Assembly: GCA_030746295.1 (NCBI GenBank)
Contig: JASLMY010000098.1
Coordinates: forward strand, 1 to 16,982
Length of the DNA: 16,982 nucleotides
Direction of reading: 5' to 3'
Source of the DNA: Alphaproteobacteria bacterium
Lineage (GTDB): Bacteria; Pseudomonadota; Alphaproteobacteria; GCA-2731375
Shown here: positions 6,147 through 13,562 of the stretch, piece by piece
Layout of the letters: the number at the start of each line of letters is the position of its first letter
How positions within the stretch are numbered: position 1 is the first letter of the stretch
Notes under the pieces: generated by a model
The model's input: the letters and a program-made list of their open reading frames with translations, nothing else
What the model was told of the DNA's origin: nothing
The model's database searches: none
Position numbers and translations under genes: made by a program

Positions 6147-6165
6147 GCGCCTCGATTTCAGGCGC
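6147..6165 (+). terminator. Hairpin just after the dodecin stop
   Basis: GCGCCT (6147-6152) and AGGCGC (6160-6165) form a 6-bp stem with a 7-base loop starting eight bases after the dodecin stop. It lacks a downstream T-run, so intrinsic termination is only plausible. Its position directly after the gene is the main support. Confidence 0.35.
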
Positions 6166-6466
6166 GTCGATAGCCAGGGTTACGTAGTCGGCGCGTGCCG
6201 GGAGCGATCCGCGATATCGTGAGCCGGCAGGGCGGTGGGCTGAAGCTCGTGCTTTTCCGGGTCGCCAGGCGACCCCGCCTCGGGTCGTCCTCGAATCTTG
6301 GACGGCTTCAGGCCTTGCGAATCGACACGTTGGCTCCGGGCACAGTCACACAACTTGGGATCGGCCTTGCTGAATGCGACATGGTTGGCTTCGGTTCTTT
6401 TGAAGGAACTTAGCTTATCCTTGGCTTGACTGTGCGTAATCCTGGCATAAGCACGCCGCCTTGTAA

Positions 6467-6480
6467 GTGATGATCATCAC
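6467..6480. repeat. Perfect 14-bp palindrome GTGATGATCATCAC
   Basis: The sequence is identical to its own reverse complement over 14 bases and is A+T-richer than its surroundings. It resembles a dimeric regulator's operator in length and symmetry, but no adjacent gene start was found to which it would belong. Confidence 0.4.
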
Positions 6481-6592
6481 GCGGCCGAATTGGGCTGCTA
6501 CCCATACCGCACCATTGCCTCACTCCCGTCGGCGGCGCGCCGTTCGCATAGCCGTAAGCGGTCGACGTCTCATGCCGTCGATGGGGGCGGCG

Positions 6593-7522
6593 CTATTTGT
6601 TCAGGAAATTTAGCGGCAAGCCGGGGCGGGGCCATTCGCAGGCGACCAGCTTGCCGGTGGTGGACAGCGTGATGTAGGCGGTCTTTAGGTCGGGGCCGCC
6701 GAAGCAGATGTTGGTGGCGGTCTCGTCGCCGGGCGTCGCCACGTGGTCGATTATGCCGCCTTGCGCCGAGATCACGGTGATGCCGGCCTTGATGATGGTG
6801 CCGACGCAGATGTTGCCGGCGCTGTCGAGGGCGAGGGAATCGAAGAGCCGAAAGTCGGGCGCGCCGGCCAACAGACGGCCGTGCTGCCAGCGGATCTCGC
6901 CCTGGCCCTTGACGATCTCGCCCGGCCCCGCGATCCGGTAGGCCCAGAGCCGCGCCGCATGGGTCTCGGCGACGTAGAGCCAGTTCTCGTCGGCCGAGAG
7001 GCCGATGCCGTTCGGGTCCTCGATGGGGTGGATCACCTCGACGATCCGGCTGCCGTCGGGCTCGGCGTAGAAGACGCCGCCGCGGTCGCGGTCGCGCCAG
7101 CGGGCCTTGCCGTGATCGGTGAACCAGATGCCGCCGTCACGGTCGATCACCAGGTCGTTCGGGCCCTTGAGCGGCTCGCCATCGCATTCGGTGTAGAGGA
7201 CCTCGACCGCCCCGGTGTCGAGGTCGACGCGCTCGATCCGGCCGCCCGAATAGTCCTCGTCCTGCAGGCCGGGCAACAGGAGGTCGCCGCGGCGATGCCA
7301 GCGGAAACCGCCGTTGTTGCAAAGGTAGCACTTGCCGTCGGCGCCGATGGCCGCACCGTTGGGGCCGCCGCCGGGCTCCGCCACCACCTCGACCCGGCCG
7401 TTGGGCTTGACCCGCGAGAGGGTGCCGCGGGCGATCTCCACTACCAAGATATCGCCGTCGGGCAGCGCCACCGGGCCTTCCGGGAACTGCAGGCCCGAGG
7501 CGATTTCTCGAATCTCGGTCAC
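6593..7522 (-). CDS. SMP-30/gluconolactonase/LRE-like lactonase
   Basis: The 309-residue protein is a six-bladed beta-propeller of the SMP-30/Gnl family. It opens with EIASGLQFPEGPVALPDGDI; E15 in FPEGP is the first metal ligand. KGPNDLVIDRDGGIWFTDHG (119-138) and EDPNGIGLSADENWLYVAET (168-187) carry the conserved N122 and N171. D228 in RLFDSLALDSAGN is the probable catalytic Asp/metal ligand, although the usual PDG is replaced by FDS. These enzymes hydrolyse sugar or other lactones with a divalent metal. The GTG start at 7522 overlaps the TGA of the upstream MaoC-like gene (GTGA, four bases), so the two are translationally coupled. The open frame continues upstream without a stop but would then duplicate the neighbour's coding strand. 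Substrate unknown. Confidence 0.9.
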   Translation of the reverse strand: MTEIREIASGLQFPEGPVALPDGDILVVEIARGTLSRVKPNGRVEVVAEPGGGPNGAAIGADGKCYLCNNGGFRWHRRGDLLLPGLQDEDYSGGRIERVDLDTGAVEVLYTECDGEPLKGPNDLVIDRDGGIWFTDHGKARWRDRDRGGVFYAEPDGSRIVEVIHPIEDPNGIGLSADENWLYVAETHAARLWAYRIAGPGEIVKGQGEIRWQHGRLLAGAPDFRLFDSLALDSAGNICVGTIIKAGITVISAQGGIIDHVATPGDETATNICFGGPDLKTAYITLSTTGKLVACEWPRPGLPLNFLNK

Positions 7523-8334
7523 GCGCCTGCCCCCGCAACCTGTCGGGGGGCATAGATCGCGGTGTGCGTGACCGCCATCAGCGGCGCCTCGTCCCGGCCC
7601 AGCGCCAGCACCTCCAGCTCGACGAACTTGTGGCCCTTGCGCTCGTAGTTGGCGGTGACGCAGCCGCGCGTGGAGAGCGGCCTGTCGACCTCGGCGGCAC
7701 GGAAGTTTTGGACCCGGCTTTCGACGTGGATCCAGGGGCCGAGCAGCACATTCTCGCGCAGCACCCAGTTGGCGAGCCGCAGCATGAAGCCCGGATGGAC
7801 GAGGCCTTCCTCGGCATAGAGCGTCAGGTCTTCGCGGACGTCGGCGAGGTAGCCGGGCGCCTCGTCGCTGGCGTGGACACAGTCGTAGGCGCCCAAGACG
7901 GTATCGGCAGCCAACGAGCCGGGCGAGGCCTGTGGCTTGCGCTCGGGCAGAGGGCGATGCGGGAAGGCGGCAGGCGAGGGCGGTGTCGGCGTCGCCTTCG
8001 GCAGCGTCGCCGTGCCGCTGGCGCAGCGCTCGCCCCGGCTCTCGACGACGATCTCGAGCGCATCGTCGGCGCCGGGCCGGGCGACGACGCGCGCCGTCTC
8101 GCCTTCGTAGACCGGCTTGATGAAGCGTGCCGTCATGGCGCCCCGCGCCAGCCAGTCCCGGCCCCAGCGGGCGACCGGGGCATGGGCCATGTAGGCGTAG
8201 ACGTCGACTCCGGGGACCAGGCCCCCGGCGAAGCCGAACTGTCGGGCGACATCGTCGTCGTGGATCTTGTTGTCGGAGGTCTTGGCGCTGTTGTAGGCCT
8301 CGACCTCGTAGGTGCTCTCGACGGCGAACTCCAT
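7519..8334 (-). CDS. MaoC-like hotdog-fold dehydratase/hydratase
   Basis: The 271-residue product appears to hold two hotdog domains. The first (about 1-110) contains SDNKIHDDDVARQFGFAGGL followed by VPGVDVYAYM, recalling the hydratase-2 motif (D-x-N-P-x-H) with D21 and H25 as candidate catalytic residues. The second (about 165-265) contains HPGFMLRLANWVLREN, WIHVESRVQNFR and GHKFVELEVLAL, typical of the thioesterase/dehydratase hotdog. The linker around 112-140 is Pro-rich. A dehydratase or thioesterase acting on an acyl-CoA is likely; substrate unknown. The ATG at 8334 was chosen because GGAG lies eight bases upstream and homology starts there; the open frame extends to 8505 but would overlap the divergent gene. 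It is coupled to the SMP-30-like gene. Confidence 0.75.
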   Translation of the reverse strand: MEFAVESTYEVEAYNSAKTSDNKIHDDDVARQFGFAGGLVPGVDVYAYMAHAPVARWGRDWLARGAMTARFIKPVYEGETARVVARPGADDALEIVVESRGERCASGTATLPKATPTPPSPAAFPHRPLPERKPQASPGSLAADTVLGAYDCVHASDEAPGYLADVREDLTLYAEEGLVHPGFMLRLANWVLRENVLLGPWIHVESRVQNFRAAEVDRPLSTRGCVTANYERKGHKFVELEVLALGRDEAPLMAVTHTAIYAPRQVAGAGA

Positions 8335-8359
8335 CAGACGACTCCAGCAAGGCGCTTCG

Positions 8360-8390
8360 TTGGCAAAAGCAAGGCGCATGAGCTTAGACT
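8360..8390 (+). promoter_or_regulatory. Candidate sigma-70-type promoter for the DUF4392 gene
   Basis: In the 94-base divergent spacer, TTGGCA (8360-8365, 5 of 6 match to -35) is followed after 19 bases by TAGACT (8385-8390, 4 of 6 match to -10), about 38 bases before the ATG at 8429. The spacing is slightly long, so this is tentative. Confidence 0.3.
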
Positions 8391-8428
8391 CAAAGGCGAG
8401 CAACGGAAAACAGCTCGGGAGAGAACCG

Positions 8429-9382
8429 ATGCGGATCGCCGCCGACAACATGGAAAAGCTCTTGTGCGTCGAGATGCGCCGGCGCGGTATCCCGCGCGGC
8501 TTCAAGTGGCGGATCTATGAGATCGCCCGCGCCACGGCCGACGAGCCCTTGATGCTGGCGGCGGCGCGGCCGCTGGCCGGCGCACGCATGCGCGTCGCCC
8601 TCGTGACCGGCGCCTGGGTGCCCGATGCGATGCCCGTCGGCGAGAGCGACGGGCCCTACGGCACCGTGGCACTGGCCCGCGCGCTCGAAGGCGTCGGCCA
8701 CGAGGTCGCCATCTACACCGACCCCGAATGCGCGCCGCCGATCGACTTCCTGGCCCGATATCTCGGGCTCCAGGCCCGGGTGGTCGGTGTCGAGCGCGGC
8801 GCGCCGACGGTCAATCCCGGCATCGTCGAGGCGAGCGATGCCATCGTTGCCATCGAGCGCCTGGGCCAGAACGTGCATGGCGAGCTCTATTCCATGAACG
8901 GCTTTCGCGTGACGGACGAGCAACACAGCTTCGACGACTGCTTCCGGGCGATGCAGGCGGCCGGCAAGCCGACGATCTCCATCACCGACGGCGGCAACGA
9001 GATCGGCTACGGCAAGATCCGCGATGCGCTGATCGGGGCGCTGCCCGACCTCAACCTGGCTGAGCGCACCGCCTGCGGCGGCGGCATCGTCTGCGCCACC
9101 GACTGCGACGTCCTGGTGGTCGCCAACAGCTCCAACCTCGGCTGCTATGGCGTCGCCGGCGCGCTCGCCCTGCTGTGCGAGGACCTCTCGCTCTGTCATC
9201 GGCCCGAGGACGAGGTGGCGATGCACCATGTCGGCGTCGGCCTGGGCCTGATCGACGGCGGCGGCGGCGGTGCCGTGCCCTGGTGCGATGGCATCCCGGC
9301 AGAGGCCAGCGCTGCCATGGTTCTGCTCGTCCGCAACATCGTCGAGCGGGTCCTCGAGGAGCCGCGCGAGCGCCCCTTCTAG
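8429..9382 (+). CDS. DUF4392 protein, D-glutamate cyclase-like
   Basis: The 317-residue protein matches the D-glutamate cyclase C-terminal-like (DUF4392) family. Visible blocks are VALVTGAWVP followed by GESDGPYGTVALARAL (about 56-85), EVAIYTDPE, the conserved AIERLGQNVHGELYSMNG near 141-158, and the hallmark TDGGNEIGYGKI at 186-197, then ACGGGIVCATDCDVLVVANS near 215-234. Mammalian DGLUCY, in which this domain resides, converts D-glutamate to 5-oxo-D-proline. The ATG at 8429 has GGGAGAG five bases upstream; a longer frame from 8312 would overlap the divergent gene. The HyuA/HyuB-type oxoprolinase genes at the right end could consume the product, but they are distant and on the other strand. 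Substrate specificity in bacteria is less certain. Confidence 0.88.
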   Translation: MRIAADNMEKLLCVEMRRRGIPRGFKWRIYEIARATADEPLMLAAARPLAGARMRVALVTGAWVPDAMPVGESDGPYGTVALARALEGVGHEVAIYTDPECAPPIDFLARYLGLQARVVGVERGAPTVNPGIVEASDAIVAIERLGQNVHGELYSMNGFRVTDEQHSFDDCFRAMQAAGKPTISITDGGNEIGYGKIRDALIGALPDLNLAERTACGGGIVCATDCDVLVVANSSNLGCYGVAGALALLCEDLSLCHRPEDEVAMHHVGVGLGLIDGGGGGAVPWCDGIPAEASAAMVLLVRNIVERVLEEPRERPF

Positions 9383-9418
9383 CGGCGGCGTTTGCACAGC
9401 CAGCGCCTAGCCGTCAGT

Positions 9419-10057
9419 ATGCGCCGCGAAATGTCGGAATACCTCTATGGCGAGACCCTGAAGCGGCGGATCGGCGACAACGTCGCCGGCTTTCGCTGGC
9501 GCAGCGGTGATGCCGAGGGCCGCAAGCGTGCCGCCGTCGCGGTGACGCTGGTCGCCGACGATGCCGGCGAAGCGGCCGTCGTGGTCACCAAGCGGGTTCC
9601 CCGGTTGCGCGCGCATTCCGGCCAGTGGGCGATGCCGGGCGGCCGCGTCGATGCCGGCGAGACGTCGGAGGTGGCGGCCCTGCGCGAGCTCCACGAGGAG
9701 GTTGGCCTCGTGTTGGAGGCAGCCGCCATCCTGGGGGTCCTCGACGACTACCCGACGCGCTCGGGCTACCTGATCCGCCCGGTCGTCGTCTGGGCCGGTA
9801 GCGAGGCGGCGTTCCGGCGCAACCCGGAGGAGGTCGCCAGCATCCACCATTTTCCGCTGCGCGAGCTGGACCGGCCCGATAGCCCGCGGATCTTCTCGAT
9901 TCCCGAGAGCGACCGGCCGGTGATCAAGGTGCCCTACAACGACACCGAGATCTACGCGCCGACGGCGGCGATGCTCTATCAGTTCCGCGAGGTCGCGGTG
10001 CACGGCCGCCACACCCGGGTGGACGGCTTCGACCAGCCGGTCTGGGCCTGGCAATGA
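9419..10057 (+). CDS. Nudix hydrolase, CoA-pyrophosphatase (NudL/UPF0035) type
   Basis: The 212-residue protein contains a perfect Nudix box at 75-97 (G-x5-E-x7-REL-x-EE-x-GL), with metal ligands E90, E93 and E94. Directly before it, VVTKRVPRLRAHSGQWAMPG fits the UPF0035 signature of CoA pyrophosphatases (T-x-R-x3-L-R-x-H-x-GQ-x3-PGG). It should cleave CoA or acyl-CoA to phosphopantetheines and 3',5'-ADP. The segment after residue 130 (PEEVASIHHFPLRELDRP) also fits NudL-like proteins. The start is uncertain: ATGs at 9419 and 9431 both lack a clear ribosome-binding site, so translation may be coupled to the upstream gene, which ends 37 bases before. The stop overlaps the next gene by four bases (ATGA). 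Confidence 0.92.
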   Translation: MRREMSEYLYGETLKRRIGDNVAGFRWRSGDAEGRKRAAVAVTLVADDAGEAAVVVTKRVPRLRAHSGQWAMPGGRVDAGETSEVAALRELHEEVGLVLEAAAILGVLDDYPTRSGYLIRPVVVWAGSEAAFRRNPEEVASIHHFPLRELDRPDSPRIFSIPESDRPVIKVPYNDTEIYAPTAAMLYQFREVAVHGRHTRVDGFDQPVWAWQ

Positions 10058-10641
10058 GCCGCTTGGGCCGGGCGGTGATGGCGGCGGCGGTGGCCCTGCT
10101 GCTGGCCGCTTGCGTGCCGGTCTCGAACCAGCCGCTTTCCGACCCGGCAACTGCGCGGCTGACGCCGGAGCTCGCCGGCGTCTGGACCGCGCGCATCGAG
10201 AACGAGCAGGCGGGGCTGCATATCCTGTTCAGGGACGAGCGCCTGGCCGAGCTGCTGTTGACGGCAGAGCGCCGGGGGAACGAGGGCCCGCGCGGCGAGT
10301 GGATGGCCTTCACCTTCTTCCCCAGCCGGATCGGCGGGCACGACTATGTCAACCTGCGCTACGTCACGCAGAGCGGCGCAAACCAAGCGGAGCCGCCGGA
10401 GGGCTATCTCTTCGCGCACTACCGGCTTTCGCCCGACGGTAGCCTCGACGTCTGGACGATGAGTGCCGGCGGCGCCAAGCAGGCGATCCAGTCCGGCCTC
10501 GCGGGTGAGATCAAGAAGGGCAAGTGGGTCGACGAGGTCCGCTTCGCGGCGACGACCGCCGAGCTGGCAGCCTATCTCGCGAGCCACGATCCGAAGACGC
10601 TCTTTGCCGAGCACATGGGCACTTTTCGACGCTTGAAGTAG
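10054..10641 (+). CDS. Small secreted lipoprotein of unknown function
   Basis: The 195-residue product begins with a short basic n-region and a hydrophobic stretch MAAAVALLLAAC whose LAAC is a good lipobox (C20 is the lipidation site). Lipid anchoring to the inner or outer membrane facing the periplasm is therefore expected. The mature part contains LTPELAGVWTARIE, FFPSRIGGHDYVNLRY, GYLFAHYRLSPDGSLDVWTM and a C-terminal HDPKTLFAEHMGTFRRL, a compact beta-rich pattern seen in many uncharacterised proteobacterial lipoproteins. No enzyme motif was recognised. Its ATG overlaps the Nudix stop (ATGA), indicating translational coupling, though a functional link to CoA breakdown is not obvious. Confidence 0.85.
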   Translation: MSRLGRAVMAAAVALLLAACVPVSNQPLSDPATARLTPELAGVWTARIENEQAGLHILFRDERLAELLLTAERRGNEGPRGEWMAFTFFPSRIGGHDYVNLRYVTQSGANQAEPPEGYLFAHYRLSPDGSLDVWTMSAGGAKQAIQSGLAGEIKKGKWVDEVRFAATTAELAAYLASHDPKTLFAEHMGTFRRLK

Positions 10642-10717
10642 AGGCGCGGCTTGGAGCGGGCGATGCCGGTTGCTAAGCTCTAAGAGCCATTATCCGGCTG
10701 CGTGGGAGCATTCCGAA

Positions 10718-11242
10718 ATGACCGAGGTCGACGACGGGCCCGCCTGGGCGCACCAGCTTTACGACTATCTGCGCCAAGAGGGCGTGACCATCTTCTGTTA
10801 CGTCCCCGACGCCGGCCACAAGGTCCTGATCAACCGCTCGTTGGCCGACCCGGAAGCGGAATCGATCCCGCTGACGACCGAGGAGGAGGGCGTGGCACTG
10901 TGTGCCGGGGCCCATCTCGGTGGCGGCAAGGGCGTTCTGCTGATGCAGTCGAGCGGTGTGGGCAACTGCATCAACATGCTCTCGCTGATCCAGACCGGGC
11001 GCTTCCCGTTCCTCGGCCTGGTCTCGATGCGCGGCGACTTCGGCGAAGGCAATCCCTGGCAGATGCCGATGGGCAAGGGCACCGAGCCGGTTCTGGAGGC
11101 GATGGACGTTACCTGCCTCAGAGCCGAGCAGCCGGAAGACGTGATCGCCTGCACGGAGGCGGCGCTGACCATGGCCTACAAGTCGAACGTCGCCACCGCC
11201 GTCTTGCTGACCCAACGCCTGATCGGCGCCAAGGCTTTTTGA
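10718..11242 (+). CDS. TPP-dependent decarboxylase, alpha (pyrimidine-domain) subunit
   Basis: The 174-residue product is the N-terminal half of a thiamine-diphosphate decarboxylase of the sulfopyruvate/phosphonopyruvate type (ComD-like). TTEEEGVALCAGAHLGG at 53-69 contains the Glu (E56 or E57) that activates the cofactor's aminopyrimidine. LLMQSSGVGNCINML at 74-88 and FLGLVSMRGDFGEGNPWQMP at 98-117 are family hallmarks. It needs the separate beta subunit encoded 11 bases downstream to form the active site. A GGGAG ribosome-binding site lies nine bases before the ATG. A short palindrome GCTCTAAGAGC (10677-10687) lies upstream. Without coenzyme-M or phosphonate genes nearby, the true 2-oxo-acid substrate is open. 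Confidence 0.88.
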   Translation: MTEVDDGPAWAHQLYDYLRQEGVTIFCYVPDAGHKVLINRSLADPEAESIPLTTEEEGVALCAGAHLGGGKGVLLMQSSGVGNCINMLSLIQTGRFPFLGLVSMRGDFGEGNPWQMPMGKGTEPVLEAMDVTCLRAEQPEDVIACTEAALTMAYKSNVATAVLLTQRLIGAKAF

Positions 11243-11253
11243 GGGAGGCGAGA

Positions 11254-11859
11254 ATGAGCGCAGCCGACAGCGGTTCCAATGCCAATTCCGGCACCCTCGA
11301 CCGTGGCGTCGCGGTGCCGAAGCTCTTGGGTGACCTCGACGACTTCCTGATCGTCACCGGCCTCGCCGGCACCGCCCGCGACGTCGCCGCGATGGCCGAG
11401 GACAAGTCGAACGTGTTTTATCTGGCCGGTGCCATGGGCGGTGCGGTGGCCATGGGCCTTGGCCTGGCGTTGGCCCAGCCCGAGCGCAAGGTGCTGGTCG
11501 TCACCGGCGACGGCGAGTTGCTGATGAACGTCGGCACGCTCGCCGCCGTGGCGGTGCGCGACCCGGCCAACCTCTCGATCGTCTGCGTCGACAACGGCCA
11601 CTACGGCGAGACCGGCTTCCAGTTGAGCCACACCAGCCTCGGCACCGACCTCGAAGCCATGGCCGTCGGCGCCGGCATCAAGACCTCGCGCACGGTGACG
11701 AAGGATTCCGAGATCGCCGAGGCCTCGAGCCTGATCCGGCAGTCGAACGGCACCTCCTTCGTGCTGCTCAAGGTCGGTACCGAGGTCTCGCCACGCATCA
11801 AGCGGTCGCTGGACGCGGCCCGCAACAAGGTGTTGTTCCGCGAAGCGCTTCTGGGTTAG
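11254..11859 (+). CDS. TPP-dependent decarboxylase, beta (pyrophosphate-domain) subunit
   Basis: The 201-residue product is the partner half (ComE-like). YLAGAMGGAVAMGLGLALAQ at 56-75 and VLVVTGDGELLMNVG at 80-94 are followed by CVDNGHYGETG. G85-D86-G87 and N114 form the GDG-x26-N motif that holds magnesium and the cofactor diphosphate. SHTSLGTDLEAMAVGAGI matches the usual post-motif region. The N-terminus (SAADSGSNANSGTLDRG) is low-complexity and looks flexible. The ATG at 11254 has GAGGGAGG upstream and lies 11 bases after the alpha stop. Alpha and beta presumably assemble to decarboxylate a C3 2-oxo acid such as sulfopyruvate or phosphonopyruvate; no further pathway genes are visible. Confidence 0.9.
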   Translation: MSAADSGSNANSGTLDRGVAVPKLLGDLDDFLIVTGLAGTARDVAAMAEDKSNVFYLAGAMGGAVAMGLGLALAQPERKVLVVTGDGELLMNVGTLAAVAVRDPANLSIVCVDNGHYGETGFQLSHTSLGTDLEAMAVGAGIKTSRTVTKDSEIAEASSLIRQSNGTSFVLLKVGTEVSPRIKRSLDAARNKVLFREALLG

Positions 11860-11863
11860 TCCC

Positions 11864-12244
11864 ATGCCGACGCCGGAGGAGACCGCGCTCGGCTTGATGG
11901 ACGACTACCTTCGAGCCTTGAATGACCACGACAGCGAGGCGATGCGGGCGGTCTTCCATTTTCCGCACTATCGCTTCGCTGGCGGCAAGGTGTCGGTCTT
12001 CGAGCGGCCGGAGGACCTGAGCTTCGCCGAGTTCGCGCGCCGCACCAAGGCCGACGGCTGGGCCCGCAGCGAATGGGACGAACGCCGCGTCATCCATGTC
12101 GACGCCGACAAGGTTCACCTCGAGGTCCGCTTCACCCGCTACCGGGCCGACGGCTCGGCCATCGGCAGCTACGACTCGATCTGGATCGCGACGACCAAGA
12201 ATGGCCGCTGGGGCATCCGCGCCCGCTCCAGCTTCGCCGGCTGA
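11864..12244 (+). CDS. NTF2/SnoaL-like small alpha+beta protein
   Basis: The 126-residue product has the NTF2-like cone-fold pattern. A helical opening (ALGLMDDYLRALNDHDSEAMRAVFHFP) leads into HYRFAGGKVSVFERPEDL, then long beta strands (RRVIHVDADKVHLEVRFTRY, GSYDSIWIATTKNGRWGIRARS). Such proteins are small enzymes, ligand binders or accessory domains; catalytic residues cannot be assigned. Its ATG follows the decarboxylase beta stop by four bases with no strong ribosome-binding site of its own, so it is the third gene of that operon and may modify or protect the decarboxylase product. This link is inferred from position only. Confidence 0.85.
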   Translation: MPTPEETALGLMDDYLRALNDHDSEAMRAVFHFPHYRFAGGKVSVFERPEDLSFAEFARRTKADGWARSEWDERRVIHVDADKVHLEVRFTRYRADGSAIGSYDSIWIATTKNGRWGIRARSSFAG

Positions 12245-12427
12245 GGGCGCCACGACACCGAGTGCATGACCACACCTCTCGGCGCGCCAATTGTCAGGCG
12301 ATGGCCGTCTTGGAGCACTCTGCGCAACCATGCGCCCGGACGAATGGAAGCCTTCACCGAGCCGGCGGTCACCAATCCGACGACGCTGCGGCCCGCGCCG
12401 ACGAGGGGGTCGGCCGGTTCCAAGCGG

Positions 12428-13264
12428 TCACGGCTTGGATATCCTCGGGGTGACTCTGATCTTGACCAATTGGCGAGGCTCGGCTTTCGCCGAACCGGGG
12501 CGTTTATAGCCGTACCTGTCAATAATGAACTTCTCTTCCTTTGCAACTAGGTCCTCAGCCTCGCCATTGTAGTATTCTTGATACCTCAGATGTTTGCTGG
12601 AATTAGTACGGCTTCGGGGCCTTTCAATTCCATGGATTCCCTCATATCCGATATCCCTCAATATTTGAAACAGATCACGCTCCAAATTCTCCATATACAC
12701 CATTCTGTCGATTACATTGTGCTCTTCAAAGAATTCTTGCAGCTTCTTATCGTCATCAACTGATTTTCCTATTTCGATCCATTTGCTGTTGTTTGTGTAT
12801 AAGAAAACGAACCTATACGTCATGAATCCACAAAACTTCGATAGTGGAGATTCGGCATAGCCTTCCGGCAAATCGCACTTTCCGCTATCGCTCAAGAAAA
12901 AGTCTAGCCAGCTTCGATACAAGTCGACATCCCGGGGATCCCCGTACAACTCTCGCCACTTCTCATGATTGCCTCCAGGTGGCTGGATATCGGATGTACG
13001 GGCAGAGGCCCTTTCAGCAAACTTCGGATTCGTCAGCAGGTGATAGAGAGCGCCTTCTCCCGCACAGCCAAACGCCCATAGCGAGACGTACCAATCCCAT
13101 GGATCTCTCACGGAACCGATCACCACTCGATCGCCCGGACCTGAGGCCAGTCTTGCATGTTTCTGCAAGGTCCGCCCGCCGACATATTCCTGCAGCAGCC
13201 TGGCTATGTGAGTGCAGCCCGTCTTTTGCATTTGCAGGTAGACGAGGCGGTCATTTATGAACAT
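12428..13264 (-). CDS. Sulfotransferase-family protein, probably horizontally acquired
   Basis: The 278-residue protein fits the PAPS-dependent sulfotransferase P-loop fold. Near the N-terminus YLQMQKTGCTHIARLL (9-24) is the 5'-phosphosulfate-binding loop, with K14 and T18. VIGSVRDPWDWYVSLW (48-63) is the 3'-phosphate-binding segment, with R53 and S61. YRFVFLYTN and VYMENLERDLFQIL follow as in carbohydrate sulfotransferases. It would sulfate a surface glycan, lipid or small molecule in the cytosol; acceptor unknown. Base composition is clearly A+T-richer than all neighbours, with codons such as ATA, AAT and TAT common, and the gene sits alone between a convergent operon end and a palindromic repeat. 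These are signs of recent transfer. An AGAGAAAG ribosome-binding site precedes the ATG. Confidence 0.8.
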   Translation of the reverse strand: MFINDRLVYLQMQKTGCTHIARLLQEYVGGRTLQKHARLASGPGDRVVIGSVRDPWDWYVSLWAFGCAGEGALYHLLTNPKFAERASARTSDIQPPGGNHEKWRELYGDPRDVDLYRSWLDFFLSDSGKCDLPEGYAESPLSKFCGFMTYRFVFLYTNNSKWIEIGKSVDDDKKLQEFFEEHNVIDRMVYMENLERDLFQILRDIGYEGIHGIERPRSRTNSSKHLRYQEYYNGEAEDLVAKEEKFIIDRYGYKRPGSAKAEPRQLVKIRVTPRISKP

Positions 13265-13396
13265 CGCTTTCTCTAGCTAGGCGGATTAGTCTCTCGTCGG
13301 GTAACGAGCTTGTGTCACTGGAATTTCGGATTCGTGATCGAACCCAACACTGGCATTATACCAGGGAGCTTATGAACCGACTTTTCGGCCTTTCGC

Positions 13397-13520
13397 GGCG
13401 TCGTCGCGAGGGGCGTAGCCCCGACGCGGTCCAGGGGCGACGTGAAGAACCTCGAAATCTACGCGCGCCATCGAAGTCCCCTGGATTGCCACGCTCTCTT
13501 CGTTCGCTCGCAATGACGCC
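13397..13520. repeat. Palindromic intergenic repeat element (REP-like, about 124 bp)
   Basis: The outer ends GGCGTC (13397-13402) and GACGCC (13515-13520) and the inner ends CCAGGGG (13431-13437) and CCCCTGG (13478-13484) are inverted copies, joined by imperfect arms. The right arm reads CTGGATTGCC...CTCGCAATGACG, resembling the widespread alphaproteobacterial repeat with 'CGTCATTGCGAG...CAATCCAGG' ends. The left arm contains its own hairpin GGGGC-GTA-GCCCC (13410-13422). It lies in the gap between the sulfotransferase start and the acyl-CoA dehydrogenase stop. An open frame over it (13312-13623) is not a credible gene. Confidence 0.7.
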
Positions 13521-13562
13521 GCGGTCCACCTTATCGCGAGTCGGTTCAATAGCTCGACCGCA

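Larger units (their letters stand above)
6140..6592. other. 453-base region without a recognisable gene
   Basis: This stretch lies between the convergent ends of the dodecin and SMP-30-like genes. Frames of 60-72 codons occur on the plus strand (from 6195 and 6490) but have no convincing ribosome-binding site or family resemblance. It includes a hairpin GGGTCGCC/GGCGACCC (6259-6275), a lone TTGACT at 6426-6431 without a good -10 partner, and a perfect palindrome at 6467-6480. Because it sits between convergent genes, a promoter or operator here would imply an unlisted transcript. Confidence 0.6.

Noticed and set aside
6426..6454. A sigma-70 promoter beginning TTGACT at 6426
   Set aside because: No acceptable -10 hexamer at 16-18 bases and no gene downstream on that strand.
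6593..8350. A single 585-codon fused protein joining the MaoC-like region and SMP-30
   Set aside because: The upstream half of this frame is a shadow of the MaoC-like gene, which is read in another frame; the GTG at 7522 overlapping its stop explains the lactonase start.
12245..12427. Possible gene fragment between the NTF2-like and sulfotransferase genes
   Set aside because: Short open frames only, none with resemblance to a family or a ribosome-binding site; treated as a convergent intergenic spacer.
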